This document shows, piece after piece, positions 1 to 8,140 of a stretch of DNA of 64,000 bases. The notes under the pieces were generated by a model that ran no database searches, was not told where the DNA came from, and was given only the letters and a program-made list of their open reading frames with translations. The stretch is taken from the NCBI GenBank assembly GCA_965227945.1, contig CBDDGQ010000006.1, positions 1,922,001 through 1,986,000 on the forward strand. The letters are read 5' to 3'. Origin of the DNA: Azorhizobium sp965227945. Its GTDB lineage: Bacteria; Pseudomonadota; Alphaproteobacteria; Rhizobiales; Xanthobacteraceae. Both the position numbers and the translations under genes were made by a program. Numbering within the stretch: position 1 is the first letter of the stretch; the number at the start of each line of letters is the position of its first letter.

Positions 1-10
1 TTCTCGCCCC

Positions 11-976
11 ATGTTTTCGCGCCTTGCGGCGCGCGCCCTTCCCGTGGCCGCCCTCGCGTCCGCTGTCATGAGCGGTTTCTTGGCCGGCCCCGCGGCCGCC
101 CATGTGACCCTGGCCCCCAATCAGGCCCAGGCCGGCACCGCCATCCGCACCGCCTTGCGGGTGCCCCATGGCTGTGACGGCAGCGCCACCACCGCCATCA
201 AGGTCACCATTCCCGAGGGCGTGTTCGGGGTGAAGCCCATGCCCAAGGCCGGCTGGACGCTCGCCATCGAGACCGGCCCCTATGCCAAGGCCTATCCGCA
301 AATGCACGGCAAGCCGGCCACCGAAGGGGTGAAGACCCTCACCTGGTCCGGCGGCAATCTGCCCGATGCCCAGTATGAGGAGTTCATCTTCATCGGCTCG
401 GTGGCCGGTGATGTGGGCGGGCAGAATCTGGCCTTCCCGGTGCTCCAGACCTGCGAGAAGGGCGCCACCGACTGGTCCGAAGCGGTGGTGCAGGGTCAGC
501 CAGTGCCGCCGCGTCCGGCGCCGCTGTTGCGGGTCGCCGCTGCGGCGCCCGCGGCCAACGTGCAGAAGGTGGGCAGCCTCACCCTCGAAACCCCCTGGGC
601 GCGCGCCACCCCCGGCGGCGCCAAGGTGGGCGGCGGCTTCCTGAAGATCACCAACACCGGCACCACCGCCGACAAGCTGGTCTCCGCCACCTTCGAGCCC
701 GCCGGCAAAGTGGAGATCCACGAGATGGCCATGAACAATGGCGTCATGAGCATGCGTCCGCTCACCGCCGGCCTGGAGATCGCGCCGGGCAAGACCGTGG
801 AACTGGCGCCGGGCGGCTTCCATCTTATGCTGATGGACCTGAAGCAGCCGCTGAAGGAAGGCGACAAGGTCAAGGGTACGCTGGTGTTCGAGAAGGCCGG
901 CAAGGTGGAGGTGACCCTCGACGTGCGCGGCCTCGGCGCCACTGCGCCGGCGGCCGCCGAAGGCCACCAGCATTGA
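11..976 (+). CDS. Periplasmic copper chaperone, YcnI-like (DUF1775) + PCuAC fusion
   Basis: The 321-residue protein begins with a clear signal peptide (residues 1-30, cleavage after Ala-Ala-Ala), which leaves His31 as the mature N terminus. An N-terminal histidine is a copper ligand in YcnI-like domains. Residues 31-165 form the DUF1775/YcnI domain with Cys55 and Cys148. Residues 188-315 form a PCuAC domain with the classic ligand pattern His237, Met248, His271-x-Met273. The C terminus ends His-Gln-His. PCuAC proteins deliver Cu(I) to the CuA site of cytochrome oxidase, and YcnI domains bind Cu(II). The fusion therefore suggests a periplasmic chaperone handling both oxidation states. The start lies 10 bases from the window edge, so its upstream operon is not visible. 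Confidence 0.88.
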   Translation: MFSRLAARALPVAALASAVMSGFLAGPAAAHVTLAPNQAQAGTAIRTALRVPHGCDGSATTAIKVTIPEGVFGVKPMPKAGWTLAIETGPYAKAYPQMHGKPATEGVKTLTWSGGNLPDAQYEEFIFIGSVAGDVGGQNLAFPVLQTCEKGATDWSEAVVQGQPVPPRPAPLLRVAAAAPAANVQKVGSLTLETPWARATPGGAKVGGGFLKITNTGTTADKLVSATFEPAGKVEIHEMAMNNGVMSMRPLTAGLEIAPGKTVELAPGGFHLMLMDLKQPLKEGDKVKGTLVFEKAGKVEVTLDVRGLGATAPAAAEGHQH

Positions 977-1335
977 GCTTGCGTCTATCGCGATGACAGC
1001 GGGCGCCGGGGCAACCGGCGCCCGTTTGCATTTGGGGGCAGGTGTTGGCTGAAGGCCGGGGCTGAGCGCGGGCCAATTGTCCGCGCGGTGCATGCGGGCA
1101 TCGGTCATTTGCGGCGACCGTTTCACCCCCCACCCCAACCCTCCCCCGCAAGGGGGGAGGGGGCGCGGCGCGCGAGTGAGGGGGCGGCCCGGCATGCCCC
1201 GAAGGACATGTCCGAGCTTTCCAGACCCCCGCGGATTTCACCCTCCCCCCTTGCGGGGGAGGGCAGGGAGGGGGGTGAAACGGCCGGGGCCCGGTGGCCG
1301 CTCAGGCACCGCTCCCCTTCACGCACGCGCCACTG
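977..1335. other. Intergenic region with GC-rich inverted repeats
   Basis: This 359-base gap separates the convergent copper chaperone and LysR genes. No convincing gene is seen; the short open frames here are GC-driven. Its main content is a pair of inverted copies of a C-run/G-run repeat, listed separately. They may also serve as transcription terminators for the two convergent genes. Confidence 0.6.
1119..1282. repeat. Pair of inverted CCCTCCCC-GCAAGG-GGGAGGG elements
   Basis: Two copies of one motif lie in opposite orientation at about 1119-1160 and 1236-1282. Each has the core CCCTCCCCCGCAAGGGGGGA or its complement, flanked by a TTTCACCCCCC arm. Each core can form its own hairpin, and the two copies can also pair with each other. 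This resembles the interspersed extragenic palindromic elements common in high-GC alphaproteobacteria. Whether it is repeated elsewhere in the genome cannot be seen from this window. Confidence 0.6.
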
Positions 1336-2214
1336 TCACGCCACCGCAAACAACGGCCGCTCCCGGCGCAGTTCCTCGGCGATCACCTGCTCCGCCTCGA
1401 CCAGCGCCGGCGGACGGCTTTCGCTGGTGCCGTAGACCGCGAACTCGAAATGCGGCAAAGGCGGCGTGCCCAGATCGCTCACCATCATCAGGTCGGGCCG
1501 CAGCGCACGGGCCGAGCGCAGGGTGATGCCGAGGCCGGCGCTGGCCGCCGCCATCACGCCGGGCAGGCTGGGGCTGGTGAGGGCGATGCGGAAGGCGCGG
1601 CCCGCTGCCGTCAAAGCGGAAATGGCGGCGCTGCGGAAGATGCAGGGGCTCTCGAACAGCAGCAGCGGCAGCGGCGCGTCCGGGTCCAGGCGCAGATGCC
1701 GGGCGCCGATCCAGCACATCTGCTCGCGCAGGATGACGCGGGCGGGCAGATCGCTCTCCACCCGATAGCCGGCGGCCAGATCCAGCTCTCCACCGCGCAA
1801 TTTGTCGATCAGGGCGGCGGTGGTGCTGATCTGCACGGTGATGGGCGCAGCAGGAAAGCCGCTGGCGAGGCGGGCAAGGATGCGCTGCAAGGTCAGTTCG
1901 CCCACATCCTGCACGAAGCCCAGCCGCAAGGGCTGGGAAACGGCGCCATGCACATGCTGGCCCAGCACGCGGTCATTGAGATCCAGCAGCCGGCGGGCAT
2001 CGTCCAGGAAGCCGGCGCCGCGGGCGGTCACCGCGACGCCGCGGCCCTTGCGGGCGATCACCGCAAAGCCGAGCTGCTCCGACAGGCGATCCATTTGCAG
2101 GCTGATGGCCGATTGGGTGCGGCCCACCCTCTGGGCGGCGGCCGACACTGTGCCCAGCTCCGCCACAGCGGCGAAGCTGCGCAGCAGATCCAGATCGAGA
2201 TTGCGAAGGCTCAT
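1336..2214 (-). CDS. LysR-family transcriptional regulator
   Basis: The 292-residue length is typical of LysR regulators. Residues 1-65 form the winged helix-turn-helix, with the standard Asp-Leu-Asp-Leu-Leu-Arg-Ser-Phe start and an Ala-Ala-Gln-Arg-Val-Gly-Arg-Thr-Gln-Ser-Ala-Ile-Ser recognition region. Residues 90-290 match the periplasmic-binding-protein-like effector domain. It is divergent from the tautomerase gene, with 94 bases between the starts. In the LysR family this layout usually means that it controls itself and the neighbour. Its effector is not recognisable from sequence. A perfect palindrome begins 7 bases upstream of its start. Confidence 0.9.
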   Translation of the reverse strand: MSLRNLDLDLLRSFAAVAELGTVSAAAQRVGRTQSAISLQMDRLSEQLGFAVIARKGRGVAVTARGAGFLDDARRLLDLNDRVLGQHVHGAVSQPLRLGFVQDVGELTLQRILARLASGFPAAPITVQISTTAALIDKLRGGELDLAAGYRVESDLPARVILREQMCWIGARHLRLDPDAPLPLLLFESPCIFRSAAISALTAAGRAFRIALTSPSLPGVMAAASAGLGITLRSARALRPDLMMVSDLGTPPLPHFEFAVYGTSESRPPALVEAEQVIAEELRRERPLFAVA

Positions 2215-2220
2215 TCTATG

Positions 2221-2244
2221 AATTTTGCAAAATTATCGATCGAT
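2221..2244. promoter_or_regulatory. Candidate LysR operator: two adjacent palindromes
   Basis: A perfect 14-base palindrome, AATTTTGCAAAATT, occupies 2221-2234. It is followed immediately by the 10-base palindrome ATCGATCGAT at 2235-2244. They lie in the divergent spacer between the LysR gene and the tautomerase gene, in an AT-rich patch that stands out against the GC-rich surroundings. Their position fits an autoregulatory LysR site overlapping the promoters. Binding is inferred, not shown. Confidence 0.5.
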
Positions 2245-2308
2245 ATCAATCAATTTTTCTCATTCAATGCGCCGAACTAAGGTGCCTCCAACCGAAACGG
2301 AGGCCGTC

Positions 2309-2722
2309 ATGCCCATTCTCAATGTGAAACTGTCCCAGTCGCCCGCGCTCACCCCCGCCGTCATCGGCGCCGTGGCCGCGACCCTCTCCCGCCTCACCCA
2401 CGACATCCTCGGCAAGGACCCGGCGGTGACCGCGGTGGCCATCGACCTGGTGCCGGCGAGCCAATGGTTCGTGGGCGGGCAAAGTCTCGCCAGCGTGCAG
2501 CAGTCCAGCTTCTGGCTGGATATCGTCGTCACCGAGAGCACCAACACCAAGGATGAGAAGGCCGCCTATGTGGCGGCAGTGTTCGCGGCCATGGGCGAAC
2601 TCATTGGGCCGATCCATGCGGAGAGCTATGTGCTGGTGCGCGAGGTGAAGGCCGATGCCTATGGCTACGGCGGTCGCACCCAGGAAAGCCGCTACGTGGA
2701 AACAAAGATGAAAGCCGCGTAA
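2309..2722 (+). CDS. Tautomerase-superfamily protein (4-oxalocrotonate tautomerase-like)
   Basis: After removal of Met the protein begins Pro-Ile-Leu-Asn-Val, the catalytic Pro1 signature of the tautomerase superfamily. At 137 residues it is about twice the length of 4-oxalocrotonate tautomerase. It appears to hold two beta-alpha-beta units, roughly residues 2-62 and 70-130, as in the larger fused members. I chose the ATG at 2309 because Pro must follow the initiator Met and a GGAGG lies 6 bases upstream. The open frame extends further 5', but that extension would bury Pro1. The substrate is unknown. The divergent LysR gene is the likely regulator. Confidence 0.8.
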   Translation: MPILNVKLSQSPALTPAVIGAVAATLSRLTHDILGKDPAVTAVAIDLVPASQWFVGGQSLASVQQSSFWLDIVVTESTNTKDEKAAYVAAVFAAMGELIGPIHAESYVLVREVKADAYGYGGRTQESRYVETKMKAA

Positions 2723-2841
2723 ATAAAGATGAACGCGGCGTAAACGAATAAAATCGCGAAATCGCCTTTTCGCTAACGCCCCTTTTACCTACGCTCCCTA
2801 TGGTGATGTTCATAGTAAGCGTTGCGTATAGGTTGCGTCTC

Positions 2842-4020
2842 ATGAGTGTGGTGCGTAAGGGGGCGCCCCGACGGGCGCCCCGCCTTTCTGGCGAGACCTT
2901 CGGGGCCGAGGCTATCCGTGAGGTGGTCCGCGACCAGATCCTGGTGGGGGACTGCATCGCCGAACTGGCGAAGCTGCCGCCCCGCTCGGTGGACATTGTG
3001 TTCGCCGATCCCCCCTACAATCTTCAGCTTCAAGGTGAGCTCAAGCGCCCGGACGAAAGCCGCGTCGATGCGGTGGACGATGCCTGGGACCAGTTCGCCA
3101 GCTTCGAGGCCTATGACACCTTCACCCGCGCCTGGCTGCTGGCGGTCAAACGGGTGATGAAGCCGGACGCCACCATCTGGGTGATCGGCTCCTATCACAA
3201 CATCTTCCGGGTCGGCGCCATCATGCAGGATCTGGGCTTCTGGATCCTCAACGACGTGGTGTGGCGCAAGGCCAACCCCATGCCCAATTTCCGCGGCCGG
3301 CGCTTCACCAATGCCCATGAGACCCTGATCTGGGCGGCGCGCGATCCCGGCGCCAAGGGCTATTTGTTCAATTACGAGGCGCTCAAGGGTGGCAATGAGG
3401 ATGTGCAGGTGCGCTCCGACTGGCTGCTGCCCATCTGCACCGGCGGCGAGCGCCTGAAGGATGCCAACGGCCGCAAGGTCCATCCCACCCAGAAGCCGGA
3501 ATCGCTGCTGGCCCGGGTGCTGATGTCCGCCTCCAAGCCGGGCGATCTGGTGCTGGACCCGTTCCTCGGCTCGGGCACCAGCGCGGCGGTGGCCAAGCGC
3601 CTGCGCCGTCATTATGTGGGCATCGAGCGGGACGAAGGCTATGCGGAAGCCGCCCGCGCCCGCATCGACGCCATCGAGCCGTTGCCGGAAGCCGCCCTGG
3701 CCGCTCCGCCCAGCGCCCGCGAAGCTCCGCGCGTCGCCTTCTCGGCTTTGGTGGACAGCGGTCTGGTGACCCCTGGCGTCGAACTCACCGATGCCAAGGG
3801 CAATGTCCGCGCCATCGTGCGGGCGGACGGCACCATCGCTCTGGTGAATGCCGCCACGCTGGCGGTGGGCTCCATCCACCGCATGGGCGCGCTCGCCCAA
3901 GGGGCGGAGGCCTGCAACGGCTGGACCTTCTGGCATGTGGAGGAGGCCGGCCGGCGCCACCCCATCGACATGCTGCGCGCCCGCCTGCGGGCAGAAATGG
4001 GCGTGCGCGCCGAAGAGTGA
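2842..4020 (+). CDS. ccrM: CcrM-type cell-cycle adenine methyltransferase (GANTC)
   Basis: This 392-residue protein closely matches alphaproteobacterial CcrM, which methylates adenine in GANTC and drives cell-cycle-dependent transcription. Motif IV DPPYN is at residues 56-60 and the AdoMet-binding motif DPFLGSGT at 239-246, an arrangement typical of the beta class. The hallmark stretch VIGSYHNIFRVG lies at about 114-125. Residues 300-390 carry the C-terminal RAMA domain characteristic of CcrM orphan methyltransferases. No restriction partner is adjacent. I chose the ATG at 2842 over an upstream start at 2800 because it gives an N terminus (Met-Ser-Val-Val-Arg) like that of Brucella-type CcrM proteins. 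Confidence 0.95.
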   Translation: MSVVRKGAPRRAPRLSGETFGAEAIREVVRDQILVGDCIAELAKLPPRSVDIVFADPPYNLQLQGELKRPDESRVDAVDDAWDQFASFEAYDTFTRAWLLAVKRVMKPDATIWVIGSYHNIFRVGAIMQDLGFWILNDVVWRKANPMPNFRGRRFTNAHETLIWAARDPGAKGYLFNYEALKGGNEDVQVRSDWLLPICTGGERLKDANGRKVHPTQKPESLLARVLMSASKPGDLVLDPFLGSGTSAAVAKRLRRHYVGIERDEGYAEAARARIDAIEPLPEAALAAPPSAREAPRVAFSALVDSGLVTPGVELTDAKGNVRAIVRADGTIALVNAATLAVGSIHRMGALAQGAEACNGWTFWHVEEAGRRHPIDMLRARLRAEMGVRAEE

Positions 4021-4046
4021 GCCGGGGTTTTTGGTTCTCAAAAGGC

Positions 4047-4082
4047 GGGCGCCGCGCGGACCAGAAGGTCTGCGCGGCGCCC
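4047..4082 (+). terminator. Hairpin terminator downstream of ccrM
   Basis: A 15-base arm at 4047-4061 pairs with 4068-4082 with one G-T wobble, around a 6-base loop. It begins 26 bases after the ccrM stop. The following T run is weak. It may serve as a shared terminator with the convergent small-protein genes. Confidence 0.6.
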
Positions 4083-4122
4083 GTTGTCGTTTAACGCCTC
4101 TGGAAGGGGCCGCTCGCCCCGA

Positions 4123-4410
4123 TCACCAAAGGGCGGGCGAGCCGCTGTGCGAGGGGCCCGAATGGGCATCGCCATTGTCGAACGGACCGACCACCGTCGG
4201 GGCATGGAAGGTCGGCTGTGCTGAGGGATGCCGGGTCGCGGACGTGGCCTGCGCCGTCAGCGGCAGCAAGGCATGTTCGGAGGCGGCACTGGCAGCAGCC
4301 ACCGCATAATTTTCGCGGTTGGCAGCGCTGACATATTCGTCGGCCTGGGCGGCGCCCGAGAGGGCAAGGCCGGCGGCCAGGGCAAGGGCGGCATAAGAGA
4401 GATTACGCAT
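4123..4410 (-). CDS. Small secreted protein, paralogue A of a tandem pair
   Basis: This 95-residue protein is of no family I recognise. Residues 1-23 are a signal peptide ending Ala-Gln-Ala, with Asp-Glu-Tyr as the mature N terminus. The mature part has a conserved first block (DEYVSAANRENYAVAAASAA), a variable middle, and a conserved C-terminal block VGPFDNGDAHSGP. It is closely related to the protein encoded next to it at 4489-4767, which identifies a tandem duplication. There are no cysteines and no obvious catalytic motif. A small exported envelope or extracellular protein is all that can be supported. Confidence 0.75.
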   Translation of the reverse strand: MRNLSYAALALAAGLALSGAAQADEYVSAANRENYAVAAASAASEHALLPLTAQATSATRHPSAQPTFHAPTVVGPFDNGDAHSGPSHSGSPALW

Positions 4411-4488
4411 GGTCTTGGTCTTTCATGGCTGTGACGGTTCGCGCCGTCGGATCAGGGGAAACAGGCAAGAGCCTGCCGTCCGCCTGGG

Positions 4489-4767
4489 TCAAAGGGCCGG
4501 GGAGCCGTGGTGGGCCGGGCCGGAATGGGCATCGCCATTGTCGAACGGGCCAACGATCTGGGCAGGCTTGGCGCTCCAGCTGCGCTGATGCGCATTGGCG
4601 GTGGGGCTGGCGAAGGACGGAAGGAGCGATTGATCGCTGGCGGCGCTGGCGGCGGCCACCGCATAAGCTTCGCGATTGGAACCGCTGATATATTCATCCG
4701 CCTGGGCGGCGCCCGACAGGGCAAGGCCGGCAGCAAGGGCGAGGGCGGCATAAGACAGGTTGCGCAT
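4489..4767 (-). CDS. Small secreted protein, paralogue B of a tandem pair
   Basis: This 92-residue protein has a signal peptide identical to that of its downstream paralogue (MRNLSYAALALAAGLALSGA). It shares the start of the mature chain and the C-terminal VGPFDNGDAHSGP block, while the middle (about residues 48-72) differs. The two genes are co-oriented 78 bases apart, with this copy upstream, so they may be co-transcribed. The start codon has a GGAG-type ribosome site just upstream. Function is unknown. Conservation of the signal sequence and C-terminal motif, rather than the middle, suggests selection on export and on the terminal motif. Confidence 0.75.
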   Translation of the reverse strand: MRNLSYAALALAAGLALSGAAQADEYISGSNREAYAVAAASAASDQSLLPSFASPTANAHQRSWSAKPAQIVGPFDNGDAHSGPAHHGSPAL

Positions 4768-4940
4768 GGGAGGTTCTCCTCAATTCGAAGGGCGGTCGGT
4801 GCCGCCCCGTTTCGAGTGAAGAGATAGACCTCAGCGCTCTTCGGGATAATCACCAGAATGCGCGGAAGATTAAACCGAATTTAGCATCAATTCTCAGGGC
4901 GTGCCCTGTCCGGCCGCATGCCGGACAGGGTCCAGATGGC

Positions 4941-6659
4941 TCAGGCGGCGCGCACGGTCTGGAGGAAGACGCCCACCTCATGCCGCAGGCTTTCCGCCTG
5001 GCTGGCCAGTTCCGAGGCGGCGCCCAGCATGTGCGTGCTGCTGATATTGGTCTCTTCCGCGGCCTTGGCCACCCCGGTGATATTGGCCGTCACTTCGCCG
5101 GTGCCGGTGGAGGCCTGACCGACCGCCAGCACGATCTCGCGGGTCGCCGCCCCCTGTTGCTCCACCGCCGAGGCGATGCTGGCGGAGGTGTCGTTGATGT
5201 CACGAATGGTGGTGGTGATGCGGGAGATGGCATCCACCGAGCGGACGGTCATGGCCTGGATGCTGCTGATCTGCTGGCTGATCTCGCCGGTGGCCTTGGT
5301 GGTCTGCTCGGCGAGGCTCTTCACCTCGGTGGCGACGACCGCGAAGCCGCGGCCGGCGTCGCCGGCGCGGGCGGCCTCGATGGTGGCGTTGAGCGCGAGC
5401 AGATTGGTCTGGGCCGCGATGGCTGAGATCATCTCGACGATGCCGTCGATGCGTCGGGCGGCGGCGCTGAGCGCGCCGACGGTGCTTGTGGTCTCTTCCG
5501 CTTCGACCACCGCAATCCGTGCCTGCTCGGAGGAGCGCCCCACCTGACGGGCGATCTCGCTCACGGAGGCCCCCAGCTCCTCGGCGGAACTGGCCACGGA
5601 GGCGACATTGGTGCCGGCTTCTTCGGCGGCGCTGGACACCGAGATTGCCTGGGCCGAAGTCTGCTGCGCGGTGGCCGACAGTTGTTGTGCGGTGGCATGG
5701 ACCTCGGTGGCGGCCGAGGACACGATGCCCACAATGCTGCCCACCGCCCCTTCGAACCGTGTGGCCAGCGCCTGCATTTCCTGATGGCGCGCCAGGATGG
5801 CGGCTTCCCGTGCGGCCTTCGTCTCGCTCTCCAGATCGCGGGCGCGGATCAGATTGGCGCGGAACACCTCGGCGGTGCGGGCCACATCGCCGATTTCATC
5901 GCGGCGGGCGGTGCCGTGCACCGGCGCCTGATAGTCTCCGGCCGCCAGGTTCTGCAGCACGCCGACAATGGCGCGGATCGGTCTGGCAATGCCGAACTGG
6001 CCGATCAGGAAGCCGGCGAGCAGGCCGGCGCCGATGCCGACGCCCGCCACCCATGCCATGACCGAGGACGCGTGTGCATAGGTCTCGGCCGCCGTCGCTT
6101 TTGACACGTCCACGGCGGTGCTGAGCGCCTCGGCGACGCTGCGGACCATCAGACGCAACGCGACCTGGGCCTTGAAATTCTCGCGGGCGAGGTCGCGCAA
6201 CTGGGCCGCCTCGGCGGAGAGGGCGGTGGGGGGAAGGGTCTGTGCCCGCGCGCTGGTGGCTTGAACGGTCGCCAGATAGCTGTCGAAGGCAGCGCGGATT
6301 CGGTCCAGCTCCGCTTGCTGGCCGGGTTCGAGGGCGGGGCGGATGCGATCGGCGCGGCTGTAGAAATTGGTGGTCTCGGTGGCGATGGTCTTGGCGGCTT
6401 CGGTACGGGTGGCTTCGCTCGGATCGGAGATCAGGCGGAACAAGGCGCCGTCGATGGCCAGCAGCGGCGTATTCAGGCGGATCGCCGTGAAGGACGCATC
6501 CGAGGACCGGCTCATGCTTCCGGCGGCGTCATTCATACTGCCGAGGGATCGCACCCCGGTCACGGTGATGATGATGGCCACCATGGAGATCAATCCGACC
6601 AGCAACACCAGTTTCGGAAGGACTTTGAGGTCAGAAAAGCGAAGCACGGGTGCCTCCAT
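4941..6659 (-). CDS. Methyl-accepting chemotaxis protein
   Basis: The 572-residue transducer has TM1 at about residues 13-36, a helical periplasmic sensor of about 160 residues without cysteines, and TM2 at about 199-222. A HAMP domain follows (about 222-275), then a cytoplasmic MA signalling domain from about 310 to the end. The hairpin tip contains the near-invariant sequence IAAQTNLLALNATIEAARAG. The start was set at the ATG at 6659, because the 68 residues read further upstream are not membrane- or signal-like and TM1 then falls at the expected place. The ligand is unknown. No che genes are nearby, so it is an orphan receptor. Confidence 0.92.
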   Translation of the reverse strand: MEAPVLRFSDLKVLPKLVLLVGLISMVAIIITVTGVRSLGSMNDAAGSMSRSSDASFTAIRLNTPLLAIDGALFRLISDPSEATRTEAAKTIATETTNFYSRADRIRPALEPGQQAELDRIRAAFDSYLATVQATSARAQTLPPTALSAEAAQLRDLARENFKAQVALRLMVRSVAEALSTAVDVSKATAAETYAHASSVMAWVAGVGIGAGLLAGFLIGQFGIARPIRAIVGVLQNLAAGDYQAPVHGTARRDEIGDVARTAEVFRANLIRARDLESETKAAREAAILARHQEMQALATRFEGAVGSIVGIVSSAATEVHATAQQLSATAQQTSAQAISVSSAAEEAGTNVASVASSAEELGASVSEIARQVGRSSEQARIAVVEAEETTSTVGALSAAARRIDGIVEMISAIAAQTNLLALNATIEAARAGDAGRGFAVVATEVKSLAEQTTKATGEISQQISSIQAMTVRSVDAISRITTTIRDINDTSASIASAVEQQGAATREIVLAVGQASTGTGEVTANITGVAKAAEETNISSTHMLGAASELASQAESLRHEVGVFLQTVRAA

Positions 6660-6941
6660 GGGGGATGTTAGACGGGGGCAGGGGTGGATATATAGTTTGA
6701 AATGCAAGTGATTACTTGTGAAATATGGCAGGTGGGGATGGCGCGTGGCTTGCGGGGAGGTTGCATAAATTTCCACCGCTGCCCTGATATCGTCGGACGC
6801 TTGGCCCTCGCGCACCAAAGCCCCGCCTGGCGCAAGCGCTTGCGCCGATGCTCTTTCCCGCATGCCCGACGCGGGTCTGTGTTCCGGCGACAGGATGCCG
6901 ATGCCAAGTGCTGCCCCGCGTGCTGCCCCGCGTGCCGCGCC

Positions 6942-8036
6942 TCAGTCCGCGCGTCCGTGGGCCAGCACCTTGCGCATTAGGCTCGGCAGCGCCTCGCGGT
7001 CGAAGTCGTCCGGACGCACCCAGCGGTGGCCGTCCGGCGCCGGGGTGGGCAGAGGCAGGTCGGCGCGGCGCACCGCCAGCGTCAAAGCGAAATGGGTGAA
7101 GACATGCTCCACGCTGCCCGGCAGATTGCGCCAGGTCGCGGGCAACGGGGCGTGGTTCCCCGGATCAGCGGGCGCAGCCCCCCAGGGGGTGGAGGGTACC
7201 TCGGTCATCTTGGCGAGAAGGCCTTTGTCGGGCCGGGTGCGCATCAGCACCGCGCCATCGGCCCGCACGGCCAGGAAGGCGACGCCGGCGCGGGCGGGCT
7301 TGGCGGTCTTCGGCGCCTTGATCGGATAACGGGCGGGATCGCCCTCGGCGCGGGCGATGCACGGCTCCATCCATGGGCAGAGCGAGCAGGCGGGGGACCG
7401 CGGGGTGCAGATGGTGGCGCCCAGATCCATCATCGCCTGGGCGAAATCACCGGGGCGGCGCGCGGGCGTCAGCGCCGCAGCGAGCGCCTTGATGCGCACC
7501 TTGCCTTTGGGCAAAGGCTCGTCCACGGCATAGAGCCGGCTCACCACCCGCTCGATATTGCCGTCCACCGGGCTGGCCTTGCGGTCGAACGCGATTGCGG
7601 CGATGGCCGCCGCCGTGTAGGGGCCGATGCCGGGCAGATCCAGCAAAGCTGCCTCGTCGTCGGGAAAGGCGCCGTCATGGCGGTCCACCACCGCCTTGGC
7701 GCAGGCGTGCAGATTGCGGGCGCGGGCATAATAGCCAAGCCCCGCCCAGGCGGAGAGGACCTCTTCCAGGGGAGCGTCCGCCAGGTCCGCCACTGTGGGC
7801 CAGCGGGCAAGGAAATTGCCGAAATAGGGGCCGACGGCTTTCACCGTCGTCTGCTGCAGCATGATCTCCGACAGGAACACATGGTAGGGGTCCGCCCGAC
7901 GCCCCGCCTCGGCCCGCCAGGGCAGGCGGCGACGGTGGCGGTCATACCAGGCCAGCAGATCGGTGGGGGCGGGCTTGCCCTTTCGGTCAGGGTGCGCGGC
8001 GGATAGGATGGCAGCGGAGCGAGGGCGAGCGGTCAT
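6942..8036 (-). CDS. mutY: A/G-specific adenine DNA glycosylase
   Basis: MutY removes adenine mispaired with 8-oxoguanine. In this 364-residue protein the HhH-GPD fold carries LPGIGPYTA followed by the catalytic Asp in SPVDGN. The [4Fe-4S] loop has the usual Cys-x6-Cys-x2-Cys-x5-Cys spacing (CTPRSPACSLCPWMEPC). The C-terminal third is the NUDIX-like domain that recognises 8-oxoG. The start at 8036 removes an arginine-rich extension found only in the longer open frame. It is divergent from dciA, with about 100 bases between the starts, an arrangement common in Hyphomicrobiales. Confidence 0.94.
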   Translation of the reverse strand: MTARPRSAAILSAAHPDRKGKPAPTDLLAWYDRHRRRLPWRAEAGRRADPYHVFLSEIMLQQTTVKAVGPYFGNFLARWPTVADLADAPLEEVLSAWAGLGYYARARNLHACAKAVVDRHDGAFPDDEAALLDLPGIGPYTAAAIAAIAFDRKASPVDGNIERVVSRLYAVDEPLPKGKVRIKALAAALTPARRPGDFAQAMMDLGATICTPRSPACSLCPWMEPCIARAEGDPARYPIKAPKTAKPARAGVAFLAVRADGAVLMRTRPDKGLLAKMTEVPSTPWGAAPADPGNHAPLPATWRNLPGSVEHVFTHFALTLAVRRADLPLPTPAPDGHRWVRPDDFDREALPSLMRKVLAHGRAD

Positions 8037-8140
8037 GGCGACACCGTGCCCAGAGCGCGCGCCTCGGGCAAGATGCCGTTGCGCTTTCCATCGCTTGCGA
8101 CAATCGGCGCGCCGCATGCGCTGCGGGGATGAGGTCACAG

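Noticed and set aside
2800..2841. Upstream ATG of ccrM
   Set aside because: The added 14 residues lack similarity to CcrM N termini. The ATG at 2842 gives a start like that of known Hyphomicrobiales CcrM proteins.
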